Shown: positions 41,699 to 49,886 of the stretch, in pieces | Layout: each line of letters opens with the position of its first letter | Position numbering within the stretch: the stretch's first letter is position 1 | Assembly: GCA_000995415.1 (NCBI GenBank) | Contig: LCEX01000004.1 | Location: forward strand, 1-53,127 | Origin: Candidatus Gottesmanbacteria bacterium GW2011_GWC1_43_10 | GTDB taxonomy: Bacteria; Patescibacteriota; Microgenomatia; UBA10105 | DNA length: 53,127 nucleotides | Reading direction: 5' to 3' | Notes under the pieces: generated by a model | Told to the model about the DNA's origin: nothing | The model's database searches: none | Seen by the model: the letters and a program-made list of their open reading frames with translations, nothing else | Program-made: the position numbers and the translations under genes

Positions 41699-42103
41699 AT
41701 GAAGGGACTGCTGCGGTTGTATTTGTTTTATTTGACAGCTATTTTTCTCACCCAACAAATACTAACCGGAAGTTTTACGATCGGCGGAGGACTCAAAAAT
41801 TTCTTGCTTGCAGCTGGGATTTTGGCTTTACTCAACTTGTTGGTTAAACCCATTCTAAATATTTTATTTTTTCCCGTAAATGCTTTGACTTTGGGGCTGT
41901 TTTCACTGGTAGTTAACGCTCTAGTTTTTTTCATCTTTTTACGTCTTACGCAGGATGTAGCAATCAGTAACTGGATTTTCCCCGGCCTGACTTACAATGG
42001 ACTAAGCCTACCACAATACGAATTTAATCAAATTGGCACGATCTTCGTAGCTTCAACATTTATTAGCCTGATTACGAACTTCTTTACTTTTCTGGTAGAA
42101 TAA
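41699..42103 (+). CDS. Four-helix membrane protein, phage-holin-IV-like family
   Basis: A 134-aa integral membrane protein with four hydrophobic helices. The family pattern is readable: GGGLKNFLLAAGILALLN, LVKPILNILFFPVNALTLGL, then a long helix with VVNALVFFIFL. Proteins of this group (the mycobacterial four-TM holin-like superfamily) are widespread in bacteria as housekeeping membrane proteins; a lytic role is not implied. It precedes yvcK by 9 bp, probably in one operon running to secG. Confidence 0.85.
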   Translation: MKGLLRLYLFYLTAIFLTQQILTGSFTIGGGLKNFLLAAGILALLNLLVKPILNILFFPVNALTLGLFSLVVNALVFFIFLRLTQDVAISNWIFPGLTYNGLSLPQYEFNQIGTIFVASTFISLITNFFTFLVE

Positions 42104-42112
42104 GAGTCTCAT

Positions 42113-43072
42113 ATGCCAAAAGAAGCGAAAATTGTCTGTTTGGGCGGAGGTGTAGGTACAGTACAATTACTGCGCGGCTTACGTAAATACACCCACAACA
42201 TTACAGTCGTCGTCTCGATGGCTGATGATGGTGGCAGTGCAGGCAGACTTAGACGCCTCTACAGTGTGCCGCCACCGGGAGATTTGATCAACTGTCTGGC
42301 CGCTTTATCCAATGCCGAACCACGGTTGGCTAAGCTACTGACCTTTCGTTTCAAAGGTGGTAGGTGGGGGAGAGATGATTCTTTAGGCGGACAGAAATTG
42401 GGCAATTTGATTTTGGTAGCTATGACCCAACTCACCCGCGATTTTAAAACTGCCCTAGTTGAGATGCAGCGGATTTTTCGCTCGCACGGCGTGATTTTTC
42501 CGGCTACCAATGAAAACGTTTCAATATGGGCCGAAACAGTCGAAGGTAAAGTAGTGAAGGGCGAAATAAACATTGATCTGGGCCGTTACTCGGGTAAACG
42601 CGAAATCAGGGAAGTCCACCTCGAACCCAAACTGAATACGACGCCGACAGAAGTTAAACAAGCGATATTGGAAGCCGATGCCATCATTGCTGGGCCAGGA
42701 GACTTGTACACGACTATCCTTCCCATCCTCCTGGTCAAAGATATCCGGGAGTTACTGAAAAAAGCCGCAGCCAAAACTTTTTTTATAGTAAATATTGCTA
42801 ATAAACCTTTTGAGACTCCGCGCTATACTGTGGCTGATTACTTGGAAGCTGTGACTCGGCATCTGGGTAGTTACCCCTTTAAATATACACTTATTAACCG
42901 CAACCAGACTCCGACCTTGCCGCCAAAATTCCATTACAGTTATGTTCCAGTTGAAGCCGACCAACTCAAAACATATAATACAAAGATAGTGACCGGAGAT
43001 TTGGTTGACGAATCTTTTCCGCTTTACCACAATCCTGATAAGGTAGCGCGTAAAATTATTGAGATGTTATGA
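42113..43072 (+). CDS. yvcK: YvcK/CofD-like gluconeogenesis factor
   Basis: Member of the CofD-like/YvcK family, required for growth on gluconeogenic carbon sources and for cell shape in Bacillus. The family's nucleotide-binding start is KIVCLGGGVGTVQLLRGLR. It continues with VVSMADDGGSAGRLRR, PPPGDLINCLAALS, and the C-terminal AIIAGPGDLYTTILPILLV. Length 319 aa is normal. It sits between the holin-like gene and secG (ATGA overlap). The family role agrees with the gluconeogenic enzymes at 21-30 kb, but the B. subtilis evidence may not carry over. Confidence 0.93.
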   Translation: MPKEAKIVCLGGGVGTVQLLRGLRKYTHNITVVVSMADDGGSAGRLRRLYSVPPPGDLINCLAALSNAEPRLAKLLTFRFKGGRWGRDDSLGGQKLGNLILVAMTQLTRDFKTALVEMQRIFRSHGVIFPATNENVSIWAETVEGKVVKGEINIDLGRYSGKREIREVHLEPKLNTTPTEVKQAILEADAIIAGPGDLYTTILPILLVKDIRELLKKAAAKTFFIVNIANKPFETPRYTVADYLEAVTRHLGSYPFKYTLINRNQTPTLPPKFHYSYVPVEADQLKTYNTKIVTGDLVDESFPLYHNPDKVARKIIEML

Positions 43073-43287
43073 AAGATGTGATTTTGGTTGTCCAAACTCT
43101 AGTTTCCGTGGGACTGATCGTGTCCATTTTACTCCAAGCCCAAGGTACTGGTTTGGGTCGCACTTTTGGCGATTCAGCGCATGAATACCGCAGTAAGCGC
43201 GGTGTTGAAAAATTGCTTTATCGGGTGACTATCATCCTCACCGCCTTGTTTTTGGTGACCTCGGTCGTGAATCTGCTAGTTAAATAA
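43069..43287 (+). CDS. secG: Protein translocase subunit SecG
   Basis: Small subunit of the SecYEG channel. At 72 aa it has two membrane helices (residues about 2-22 and 50-70) and the conserved linker LLQAQGTGLGRTFGDSAHEYRSKRG between them. Translationally coupled to yvcK through an ATGA overlap at 43069-43072. It is followed immediately by the MITE-like element. Confidence 0.92.
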   Translation: MKDVILVVQTLVSVGLIVSILLQAQGTGLGRTFGDSAHEYRSKRGVEKLLYRVTIILTALFLVTSVVNLLVK

Positions 43288-43297
43288 TATAAATTTA

Positions 43298-43463
43298 AGA
43301 GCCTGTTTGGAAAGTCTCTTTTGAGATAGAATTGTCCACGTTTGAGGTAAAAACCCTTGAAGCGTGAGGAGCTGTATCCAAGGCGATACAGTGACGAACG
43401 GTGAATGGTTTTTAGCCAAATGTGGGCAATTATAGCCAAATATGGACTTTTCAAACAGGCTCT
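43298..43463. mobile_element. MITE-like element, 166 bp
   Basis: Terminal inverted repeats of 19 bp with one mismatch (AGAGCCTGTTTGGAAAGTC versus the reverse complement AGAGCCTGTTTGAAAAGTC). A second imperfect inverted pair (ATTGTCCAC... and ...GTGGGCAAT) and a central CTGTATC/GATACAG hairpin make the whole element a long palindrome. It contains no transposase frame. Its right end reads into the downstream gene. No clear target-site duplication was found. Confidence 0.8.
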
Positions 43464-44809
43464 ATGCATTGGGATTTACCGTGCAAAAAAATATCCGCTA
43501 TTACATTTGGTTAATTAAGGGCATTTTTGACCGCTACTCCAGAATCATTTTGGCGAGTTTTGCACTCGCCTTAATTTTGATTGTGATTGGGGTCCGTTAT
43601 GGGAAATTCATTTGGAATCGGATTGAAAATGATCGCCAGATCATCGGTGTCGTCGGCAGTTTTACCCCATCCAACTTACCAATAAGTATCCAAAAACTTA
43701 TCAGCCTTGGTTTGACAGAGGTTTCGGATACAGGTGAAGTGTTACCGGCTTTAGCCACTTCCTGGGAAGTAAGCGATGACGGCAAAAAATATACTTTTCA
43801 TTTGCGTACTGACCAATATTGGCACGACGCCAAGAAATTCACGGCTTTTGATGTCAACTACAATCTACGCGACGTCGAATTTGTACCCATAAACGAAACC
43901 GATTTGGTAGTGAAATTAAACGATGCTTTTACTCCGCTACCCAGTTTTTTGTCCAAAGCTTTGTTTCGCAAAGGTCTCATCGGACTTGGAGCCTATAAAA
44001 TCGCGGCCATCAAACTCAAGGGTGATGATGTGTCTTATTTAAGTCTTAAGCCGATGGTCGCGAACTTGCCGCAGGTCGAAGTCAAATTTTATGCAAGTGA
44101 AGCCAGTGCCAAAACTGCTTTTAAGTTGGGCGAGATAAACGTCCTGGATGAGATCATTACTCCCACTCCATTTACTGGCTGGAAAAACGTCAAGGTAAAA
44201 GAAAATGTGAAGCTCAACCAGTTTGTGGGGATATTTTTAAATAACAATGATGATTTGCTCAAAAGCAAGGAGTTGCGCCAGGGCTTAAATTTTGCTTTGG
44301 AAAAACCGGAAAAAAACCGCATTGCCACTCCTATTTCCTCCAAATCCTGGGCATATACCAACCGGGTCAAGCAATATGAAAAAGACCTGGATCAAGCCAA
44401 AAAACTCTTGAGCGACTACGTTGAAAGCTCAAAGTCTGCCACTTTGACACTTTCCACCTTTAACGAATTTCTGCCTCTGGCACAAACTGTGGCTGCAGCT
44501 TGGACTAGTCTGGGTGTCACAACTCAAGTCAAAGTCGAAACTGGGGTTGCTGATAATTACCAGGCACTTTTGGGAGTCGTCGATATCCCGTCTGATCCGG
44601 ACCAGTACAATTTGTGGCACTCTACCCAAACCGCGACCAACATTTCCCACTACGCCAGTCCCAAGATTGATAAGCTTTTAGAAAGTGGACGCAAAGAAAG
44701 CGATCAGGAGAAGCGTGAAAAAATCTATTTTGATTTCCAGCGTTATTTAGTCGAAGATTCCCCGGCAGTTTTCCTCTTCCACCCCACGACTTATACCATC
44801 TCCCGCTAA
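43442..44809 (+). CDS. Membrane-anchored ABC-type peptide-binding protein (SBP family 5)
   Basis: Extracellular solute-binding protein of the oligopeptide (DppA/OppA) class, 455 aa, somewhat short. It is held by a membrane helix near residues 33-52. Family features are GLTEVSDTGEVLPALATSWE, SDDGKKYTFHLRTDQYWHDA and the C-terminal YFDFQRYLVEDSPAVFLFHP. No permease or ATPase gene is adjacent. The first eight codons (MDFSNRLY) come from the terminal repeat of the MITE-like element; an in-frame GTG at 43481 is an alternative start. The ligand is unknown; in a CPR cell, peptide uptake from a host or partner is plausible. Confidence 0.82.
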   Translation: MDFSNRLYALGFTVQKNIRYYIWLIKGIFDRYSRIILASFALALILIVIGVRYGKFIWNRIENDRQIIGVVGSFTPSNLPISIQKLISLGLTEVSDTGEVLPALATSWEVSDDGKKYTFHLRTDQYWHDAKKFTAFDVNYNLRDVEFVPINETDLVVKLNDAFTPLPSFLSKALFRKGLIGLGAYKIAAIKLKGDDVSYLSLKPMVANLPQVEVKFYASEASAKTAFKLGEINVLDEIITPTPFTGWKNVKVKENVKLNQFVGIFLNNNDDLLKSKELRQGLNFALEKPEKNRIATPISSKSWAYTNRVKQYEKDLDQAKKLLSDYVESSKSATLTLSTFNEFLPLAQTVAAAWTSLGVTTQVKVETGVADNYQALLGVVDIPSDPDQYNLWHSTQTATNISHYASPKIDKLLESGRKESDQEKREKIYFDFQRYLVEDSPAVFLFHPTTYTISR

Positions 44810-44879
44810 CTTCTCAAATTTAACTTTTTAATCCACCTTCGCGAAATTCCCCGACCGTAAGGTCGTGGGAGCTTCAATG

Positions 44880-44952
44880 TGGACTCGAGAGGGCTCGAAC
44901 CTCTGACATTTGCGATGTAAACGCAACGCTCTACCAACTGAGCTACGAGTCC
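44880..44952 (-). tRNA. tRNA-Val (anticodon TAC)
   Basis: Full cloverleaf: acceptor GGACTCG/CGAGTCC, D stem GCTC/GAGC, anticodon stem TTGCG/CGCAA with loop TTTACAT, T arm AGAGG-TTCGAGC-CCTCT, discriminator A. The 3' CCA is not encoded. A GACC/GGTC hairpin follows downstream (about 44848-44870). Confidence 0.95.
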
Positions 44953-45004
44953 ATTCAAAATTGCTCCGGTACTATTATACTAAATTACAGGACTTACGTA
45001 CTTC

Positions 45005-45122
45005 GTCATTGCGCCTGTCCGCCTTTGGTGGAAGGAACGAAGTGACGCGGCAATCTTGATCATAGAGATTGCTTCGCCTCATTCCTGCCTGCGGCAGGCA
45101 GGTCATTTCGGCTCGCAATGAC
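45005..45122. repeat. GTCAT...ATGAC palindromic element, long intergenic copy
   Basis: The outer GTCATTGCG and CGCAATGAC are perfect inverted repeats. The inside holds a variant of TCCGCCTTTGGCGGA (45018-45032, one mismatch), an AATCTTGATCATAGAGATT hairpin, and the palindrome CCTGCCTGCGGCAGGCAGG. It fills most of the gap between tRNA-Val and the membrane transferase gene. Confidence 0.75.
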
Positions 45123-45193
45123 AACTTAAAGTAATGTTTGTTGCGTAACTCCTGCAGGAATGAGAATGTATAATTTCTTTCTTGTTTGCGATT

Positions 45194-46819
45194 TCATTTA
45201 TAACACCGATACAGTAAAAATCCTGGGTTTTCGTGTTTTTGATTATAAGCTTCAGTATAACTCGCGTGTTGTTTTATCATTTCGTCATTCGTTAAAAGAC
45301 GCCGTTTTTCGACTTTGAACTGGCCAAACTCCCGTTCGTCGATCTTGGTTGAAATATAATCTTCAAGTTCGGTAAACACTTCCTGTGCGTGCGAGGGTAT
45401 ACCGCTTGCTGGCTCAAAAATCAAAAACCTCAAGGGTACTTTGTTGATATCAGGAGGCAATTTACCTAGATAGTTTTTTTGGTCTGATCCGGACCAAAAT
45501 GGCAGATAGCCGTAGCGGTTTTGGCCATAAGTCTCATACATATAAGCCCAAGTGGTATTTACGAACAGGGGATTGGTGACTGTACAAATGCTAAAAGGCT
45601 CACCCTTGGCTTCGCTGTAAGTATAGTCCAGGACGCGTTTTTCATCTCCCCAGTTCATCCTGTTTTGGGCGGCATAAATATCAGTGCCGCTACTGACCTG
45701 CAATAAATTTGCCCGTACATTTACTAGTAGCACAAGCATCAACAAAAGCGGAGCCAGCCAGGGCACACGTTGGGTTTCCCAAAGCCGGTCGAGGGCGTAG
45801 GCCAACAACAAAATTATAGCGATTGTGATACTTATAAAGGTATACTCAGTACCCAAGACACCAGGGGAGAAGACAAATAGTGGGAGATTGGATAACAACC
45901 ACAGACTAAGAAATTTTGGAAAAAGCTGTTGTTGGTTGGGACGCCGGGACCTAAAAACAATCATCAAACAAACAACAAGCAACAACATGGCAATTGTCGG
46001 ACTTAGCGGAAAAAGAGTGCGGAAAGCGACACTTCCCCAACGGTCCAAATAGCGAAGAATAAATTCAGTTACCGGAGTATAGCCAGCGCTTTGGCTGATA
46101 AAAAATTTGCCCAAAGCTCTAAGCATTTGAAAATTGAACTTTAGTTCGGAGATGATAAACGGCAGATCTATGATAAAAACTGCAGACAAGCTTTTTATAA
46201 ATTGTGGGGTAGAAATTTTGGGCCGATAAATAAAATAAACTATCGGCGGAAGCAAAAACAGGTAAACCAGAAAAAATTGGAAATGTAGACTTGCGGCAAT
46301 TCCTGCCATCAGCCAAAAAAATCCAGTTTCCCGACCCTTTATCCACTCCCAGGCTCCCCAAAAAACCAGCAGAGTGGAGAAAAGAGCCAAAGGCGGATTG
46401 GACAACCAACGGCTGTACTGGACTACTTCCAAAGAAACGCTAAAGATGAGACTGGCGATGACAGCCGGCCGTACCTTACCCAATATCCGCCTTGACACAA
46501 AAAACACCAAAAATACGCCTAAGGCATTTAGTCCGGCTAAAAAGGCTGCCGCGACGGCCGGGTTACTCGATATGGTATAGGGGAGAGCTAATAAATAGTA
46601 GTAGCCGACACCGTGGTTGACTCCGGGCAGATCTGATTCCGGACCTAAAAGCCTGAGGTCCTGATCTTTGACGATGGCGGTCGCCCGGTACGCATCCCGA
46701 GCCTGATCGTATTGGAAAACCAAACCCTCATCCAGCTGATAAAGCCGCAAGGCGAGTCCCAAAAAGAAAAGTAAAATCAGTAGAAAAACCTTCCGATTGA
46801 CTTTTTTAAATATTTGCAC
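45194..46819 (-). CDS. ArnT/PMT-like membrane glycosyltransferase
   Basis: A 541-aa polytopic protein with about ten membrane helices and a soluble C-terminal domain. The first periplasmic loop has YQLDEGLVFQYDQARDAY, an acidic motif after helix 1 as in PMT/ArnT-type GT-C enzymes, which take sugars from lipid phosphates. This is a better match than the gene at 4574-5899. The gene is alone between tRNA-Val and the tRNA-Leu cluster. The acceptor could be protein or glycan and is not known. Confidence 0.78.
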   Translation of the reverse strand: MQIFKKVNRKVFLLILLFFLGLALRLYQLDEGLVFQYDQARDAYRATAIVKDQDLRLLGPESDLPGVNHGVGYYYLLALPYTISSNPAVAAAFLAGLNALGVFLVFFVSRRILGKVRPAVIASLIFSVSLEVVQYSRWLSNPPLALFSTLLVFWGAWEWIKGRETGFFWLMAGIAASLHFQFFLVYLFLLPPIVYFIYRPKISTPQFIKSLSAVFIIDLPFIISELKFNFQMLRALGKFFISQSAGYTPVTEFILRYLDRWGSVAFRTLFPLSPTIAMLLLVVCLMIVFRSRRPNQQQLFPKFLSLWLLSNLPLFVFSPGVLGTEYTFISITIAIILLLAYALDRLWETQRVPWLAPLLLMLVLLVNVRANLLQVSSGTDIYAAQNRMNWGDEKRVLDYTYSEAKGEPFSICTVTNPLFVNTTWAYMYETYGQNRYGYLPFWSGSDQKNYLGKLPPDINKVPLRFLIFEPASGIPSHAQEVFTELEDYISTKIDEREFGQFKVEKRRLLTNDEMIKQHASYTEAYNQKHENPGFLLYRCYK

Positions 46820-46853
46820 GACAAAAAAATAACTTTGCTTTCAAAAATGTTTG

Positions 46854-46935
46854 TGCCGTGGGAGAGAGTTGAACTCTCACGTCTTACGACACAGCCCCCT
46901 CAAGACTGCGTGTCTACCAATTCCACCACCACGGC
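46854..46935 (-). tRNA. tRNA-Leu (anticodon GAG)
   Basis: Class II tRNA: acceptor GCCGTGG/CCACGGC, anticodon stem CAGTC/GGCTG with loop TTGAGGG, variable arm GTC-GTAA-GAC, T arm GAGAG-TTCAACT-CTCTC, discriminator A. CCA is not encoded. It reads CTC/CTT codons. Confidence 0.93.
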
Positions 46936-46957
46936 TAATTTCTGTTGCCGAATTTCG

Positions 46958-47022
46958 TGCCGAAGGTGGGAGTTGAACCCACATTCCTTACGGTATCCCG
47001 ATTCAATCGGGACGCGGCTGCC
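46958..47022 (-). tRNA. 5'-truncated class II tRNA-like remnant
   Basis: The T arm (GTGGG-TTCAACT-CCCAC), 3' acceptor strand CTTCGGC plus discriminator A, variable arm CC-GTAA-GG, a 17-nt anticodon arm (TCCCG-ATTGAAT-CGGGA) and the D-loop end GGCAG are present. The 5' acceptor strand (expected GCCGAAG) and D stem are missing: only 14 nt separate GGCAG from the next tRNA. The anticodon would read TGA, odd for the Leu-like body. Probably a pseudo-tRNA. Confidence 0.55.
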
Positions 47023-47036
47023 TGTATGTATGTCAG

Positions 47037-47118
47037 TGCCAAAGGAGAGACTCGAACTCTCACGCCTTACGGCACACGCTCCTGAAGCGTGCCTGTCTAC
47101 CAATTTCAGCACTTTGGC
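47037..47118 (-). tRNA. tRNA-Leu (anticodon CAG)
   Basis: Class II tRNA: acceptor GCCAAAG/CTTTGGC, anticodon stem CACGC/GCGTG with loop TTCAGGA, variable arm TGCC-GTAA-GGCG, T arm GAGAG-TTCGAGT-CTCTC, discriminator A. CCA is not encoded. First gene of the leftward tRNA-Leu cluster. Confidence 0.94.
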
Positions 47119-47205
47119 GTGTGTAAATTATAACAAAAAACGACCGACTTGGATACAAAACACTAGGGGTTAATTACGAATTAAGTTATACTTAAGGAGA
47201 AAATT

Positions 47206-47835
47206 TTACCCCACTTGAGTTGAAACGACGCGGTCTGGGTTCAAACCAAACTCGGTCCCTTTTTTCTTGTAAAGCGACCAATAAGTCCGCTGCTTCTTGC
47301 GCGAACGCATGACTGATAACCAGGAAGAGGAGTCGTTTAAGTTCTGGCGCAAAAGCTTGAGGATAGTTTTGATCCGGTCCAAAAAATTGAGATGGTAAAG
47401 ACCCGGATCAATGAGCTGTTCATCGACGGCTTTGACGATTTCGCTATCGACTTGCTTAAGGGTCGCAATCAAAGCCTTGAGTTCCAGCCGAATCTCGTCT
47501 ATTTTTTGGGCAACTTGGGCTTCCTGCGCCCGCAACCGATTCATGGCTTCCATGTTAAACATTGGCCGTGGTTGTTCTACTTGACGCATCCGATAGGGAA
47601 AAGGCATTTCCGGCATCGGCGGAGGCGGAGTTTCACCCAGGTTCAGTGGCTGGTTGGGCTCTAAATCGCCCGATTTGGGCGTGCCAAACAGCGAAGACAA
47701 GGCATCTGTAGCTATACCGCTAACCAAATCTTGCTTGACGGTTTTAGCCACACCCCGACCGACATCGCGCAGTTGTTCGATCAGGTTATCAGTATTTACG
47801 GCTTTAGGAGGAGTTTTTTTGGTTGGGTCTGCCAT
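47206..47835 (-). CDS. CPR-type hypothetical protein (DUF5660-like)
   Basis: A 209-aa cytoplasmic protein. It has a basic/polar N-terminus, a Pro-rich linker (GETPPPPMPEMPFPYRMRQV), then a helical part with a likely coiled coil (RLRAQEAQVAQKIDEIRLEL) and a basic end SRKKQRTYWSLYKKKGTEFG. The pattern resembles a domain of unknown function I associate with Microgenomates (DUF5660), from memory only. It lies downstream of trigger factor on the same strand, 75 bp away. Function unknown. Confidence 0.6.
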   Translation of the reverse strand: MADPTKKTPPKAVNTDNLIEQLRDVGRGVAKTVKQDLVSGIATDALSSLFGTPKSGDLEPNQPLNLGETPPPPMPEMPFPYRMRQVEQPRPMFNMEAMNRLRAQEAQVAQKIDEIRLELKALIATLKQVDSEIVKAVDEQLIDPGLYHLNFLDRIKTILKLLRQNLNDSSSWLSVMRSRKKQRTYWSLYKKKGTEFGLNPDRVVSTQVG

Positions 47836-47910
47836 ATTTAAGCGTAGTATAGGCCTCTATTTTTAGCTTGTCAAGCTCGGTCTATATAGCTTTATAGGTC
47901 TAGGAAAGGC

Positions 47911-48771
47911 CTAAACTTTGACGATGGCAGGCTTGAGTAGTTGACTTAGAGTTTTTTGTCTCCTCAAAATGCTACCGATATAGTAGCGCTGGCTTTCTAG
48001 ATTTCTGCGTTCTGCCTCAGTTTTAGCATTTTTGATCACGGATCCAATTTCCGCCGGTTCCACCGTGACCTTTTCTGCTTCAGCGATGTCTTCGAGAGCA
48101 AATTCCAAACCCAGAGTTTTTTTGGCCTGCGCAGTGTATTCGTCGCGGATCGAGTCGCTGGTTTTATTTTGTGCGGCTAAGTACTGTTCGATCGTCAAAC
48201 CCAGTTTTTGGGTTTGTTCTATCAGATTGGAGAGCATCCGATTGACCTCTTGTTCCAAAATCAGCGGTGACAAATCGACTTTGATTTCGGTATAGAGAGC
48301 CTCAAGCAGTTCGCCGACAGTCGGCTCCTTGGGTTTTTTGTCGTCCTTATCCTCTCCCGGGACCCAGATTTTGCCGCTTTTATCGTGCAATTTTCTTACG
48401 GCTTCGCGGTAGTTGCCCAGGGAAATTTCCGGCTTTTCGCAAGTAGTGATTTTGAGTTTCCAATCGGCTTTAGCTTTGGCTTCAAGCACCTCAATATGCG
48501 GAGAAATGATCGGCTGCAACCCCTGTTCTTTGACGCTATCTGCGTAAATTTTGGGCACCATTTCTTTTAAAACTTCTTCGTAGACTTTGGATTCATTTAT
48601 CTGTTTCAAAGCCAGGTCTTTGGGAGCTTTGCCGCGGCGAAAACCCGGTAATTCTACTTCCTTGAGTAGTTCGTTTAAAATCCGCTCATAAGTAGATTGA
48701 ACCATCGTCCAGGGAATAGTGATAGTCAGCTCAACTGTATTTCCGGGTAAGCGCTTTAGTGCGGTCAACAT
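47911..48771 (-). CDS. tig: Trigger factor, short form without PPIase domain
   Basis: Ribosome-bound chaperone. The N-terminal ribosome-binding domain includes ELPGFRRGKAPKDLALKQ, the signature loop that docks on ribosomal protein uL23. The C-terminal helical chaperone arms are recognisable (EQEVNRMLSNLIEQTQKLGL, then a long helix to the end). At 286 aa it lacks the roughly 90-residue FKBP-type PPIase domain of the usual 430-aa protein. The two parts are joined by a charged linker (GEDKDDKKPKEPT). Such PPIase-less forms keep chaperone function in principle. Confidence 0.9.
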   Translation of the reverse strand: MLTALKRLPGNTVELTITIPWTMVQSTYERILNELLKEVELPGFRRGKAPKDLALKQINESKVYEEVLKEMVPKIYADSVKEQGLQPIISPHIEVLEAKAKADWKLKITTCEKPEISLGNYREAVRKLHDKSGKIWVPGEDKDDKKPKEPTVGELLEALYTEIKVDLSPLILEQEVNRMLSNLIEQTQKLGLTIEQYLAAQNKTSDSIRDEYTAQAKKTLGLEFALEDIAEAEKVTVEPAEIGSVIKNAKTEAERRNLESQRYYIGSILRRQKTLSQLLKPAIVKV

Positions 48772-48918
48772 GTGGGATATTATACCTTGCCTGGGATATT
48801 TTGCAATCAGTCAGTGTTAACTTACTGCAAACTACTGACTGCGAACTTTGAACCAATCTGGGCTCTCGGCGGACTTACTCAACTGACAGTTTACGATCCC
48901 GACTCAGTCAGGAGAGTA

Positions 48919-49073
48919 TCCGCCTTTGGCGGAAACCTCCAATACTTGGTGCCGCAGAGAGGACTTGAACCTCTACGCCTTTGGGGCACAGCGCCCTAAA
49001 CGCTGCGTGTCTGCCAATTTCACCACTGCGGCTATTGCGGCAGGCAGGTCTACCCTTGTCCGCCTTTGGCGGA
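48919..49073. repeat. Two TCCGCCTTTGGCGGA palindromes flanking tRNA-Leu
   Basis: Identical 15-bp palindromes at 48919-48933 and 49059-49073 enclose tRNA-Leu(TAG) on both sides. The same 15-mer is inside the acsA element (30048-30062), and a one-mismatch form is at 45018-45032. Confidence 0.85.
48947..49032 (-). tRNA. tRNA-Leu (anticodon TAG)
   Basis: Class II tRNA: acceptor GCCGCAG/CTGCGGC, anticodon stem CAGCG/CGCTG with loop TTTAGGG, variable arm TGCC-CCAAA-GGCG, T arm AGAGG-TTCAAGT-CCTCT, discriminator A. CCA is encoded (48947-48949), unlike the other tRNA-Leu genes here. It reads CTA codons. Confidence 0.95.
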
Positions 49074-49137
49074 AATTTCGCCACCCTGGCAACTTCTCCT
49101 ATTATATTCTGGATTGGTGAAAAAGGAAAACGCGAGC

Positions 49138-49677
49138 TTAAAAATTGAGGGCCAGCTCAAAAGGATCCCGTGACCAGAAGCTGTCAATTTGGCTCATAAA
49201 AAAGCGGACATTGGTCGCCCAGGTTTTTGAAGGTGGTGCATATATCCGGGCGATTTGTTCGATAGTTTTAGCTCCGCGGTTGATGTAATTGGTTTTCAAA
49301 GTCTTGGAAACCGTATCGATTGATTCATCCCAGTTTTTGAAATAGTAGTTGCCGTTGGCCCAGCCGTAGGCGTTATATGAATTGGACGGTATGGCTTTGC
49401 CAAAAGTAGATTCGACACCGGTGATAGCCGGTAACATCTTCCAGTCCGGCAATTCATACTGGTCGGCCTTGGCGATGAAAACTTGAGCTTTAGGGGCTAG
49501 AGGCGAGTTAACTCGTTTTAGAAATTTTTCCAGTTTTGCGACCCGCGGATCGGGGAGAGGTGCCAAACGTACGGGTCGGGTGGCAGACTGCCCAGCTTCG
49601 GACACACCCCAGCTAGGAGTTGCAACCAAGATAAATAATAGGATCAAAATAGAAATTGTAGTAAGAATTTTTTGCAT
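49138..49677 (-). CDS. Secreted lysozyme-like/glucosaminidase-like protein
   Basis: A 179-aa protein with a signal peptide (hydrophobic residues 4-20) and a single lysozyme-like domain. The catalytic-type Glu89 lies in LPAITGVESTFGKAIPSNSY, followed by the NAYGWANGNYYF and RIYAPPSKTWATNV segments typical of small peptidoglycan-cleaving proteins. It is a paralogue of the next gene upstream (49887-50510), sharing SPLAP, SYNA(Y/W)G and IYAPPS. It should act on the cell wall outside the membrane. Confidence 0.8.
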   Translation of the reverse strand: MQKILTTISILILLFILVATPSWGVSEAGQSATRPVRLAPLPDPRVAKLEKFLKRVNSPLAPKAQVFIAKADQYELPDWKMLPAITGVESTFGKAIPSNSYNAYGWANGNYYFKNWDESIDTVSKTLKTNYINRGAKTIEQIARIYAPPSKTWATNVRFFMSQIDSFWSRDPFELALNF

Positions 49678-49886
49678 AGTTTGGCGAAAGTTTTAGTGTA
49701 AAGAAGAAGAGTGACAATTTCAAGTTCTACGATTAATATAAGCCTAAAAATTAAGGTCAGTTTTTGATCACAAAAAAATCCTAAAGCAGATACTTATCAT
49801 ATCAACCTTAGGATCTTGCCGAAGTATACTACTAACTATAGGGTTTGTCAAGTGAGGGACTATTAGCCTTTAGCCTCAGACTGAGG

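Noticed and set aside
41699-42103. Phage lysis gene
   Set aside because: The four-helix holin-like family is common in chromosomal housekeeping contexts, and no other phage gene is near.
46814-47173. A 119-codon plus-strand frame with RLTTQPPQDCVSTN-type repeats
   Set aside because: It is the antisense reading of three tRNA-Leu sequences; the repeated peptide pattern comes from the tRNA sequence.
48772-49120. Plus-strand frames around 48.8-49.1 kb
   Set aside because: Antisense of tRNA-Leu(TAG) plus repeats; no protein-like composition.
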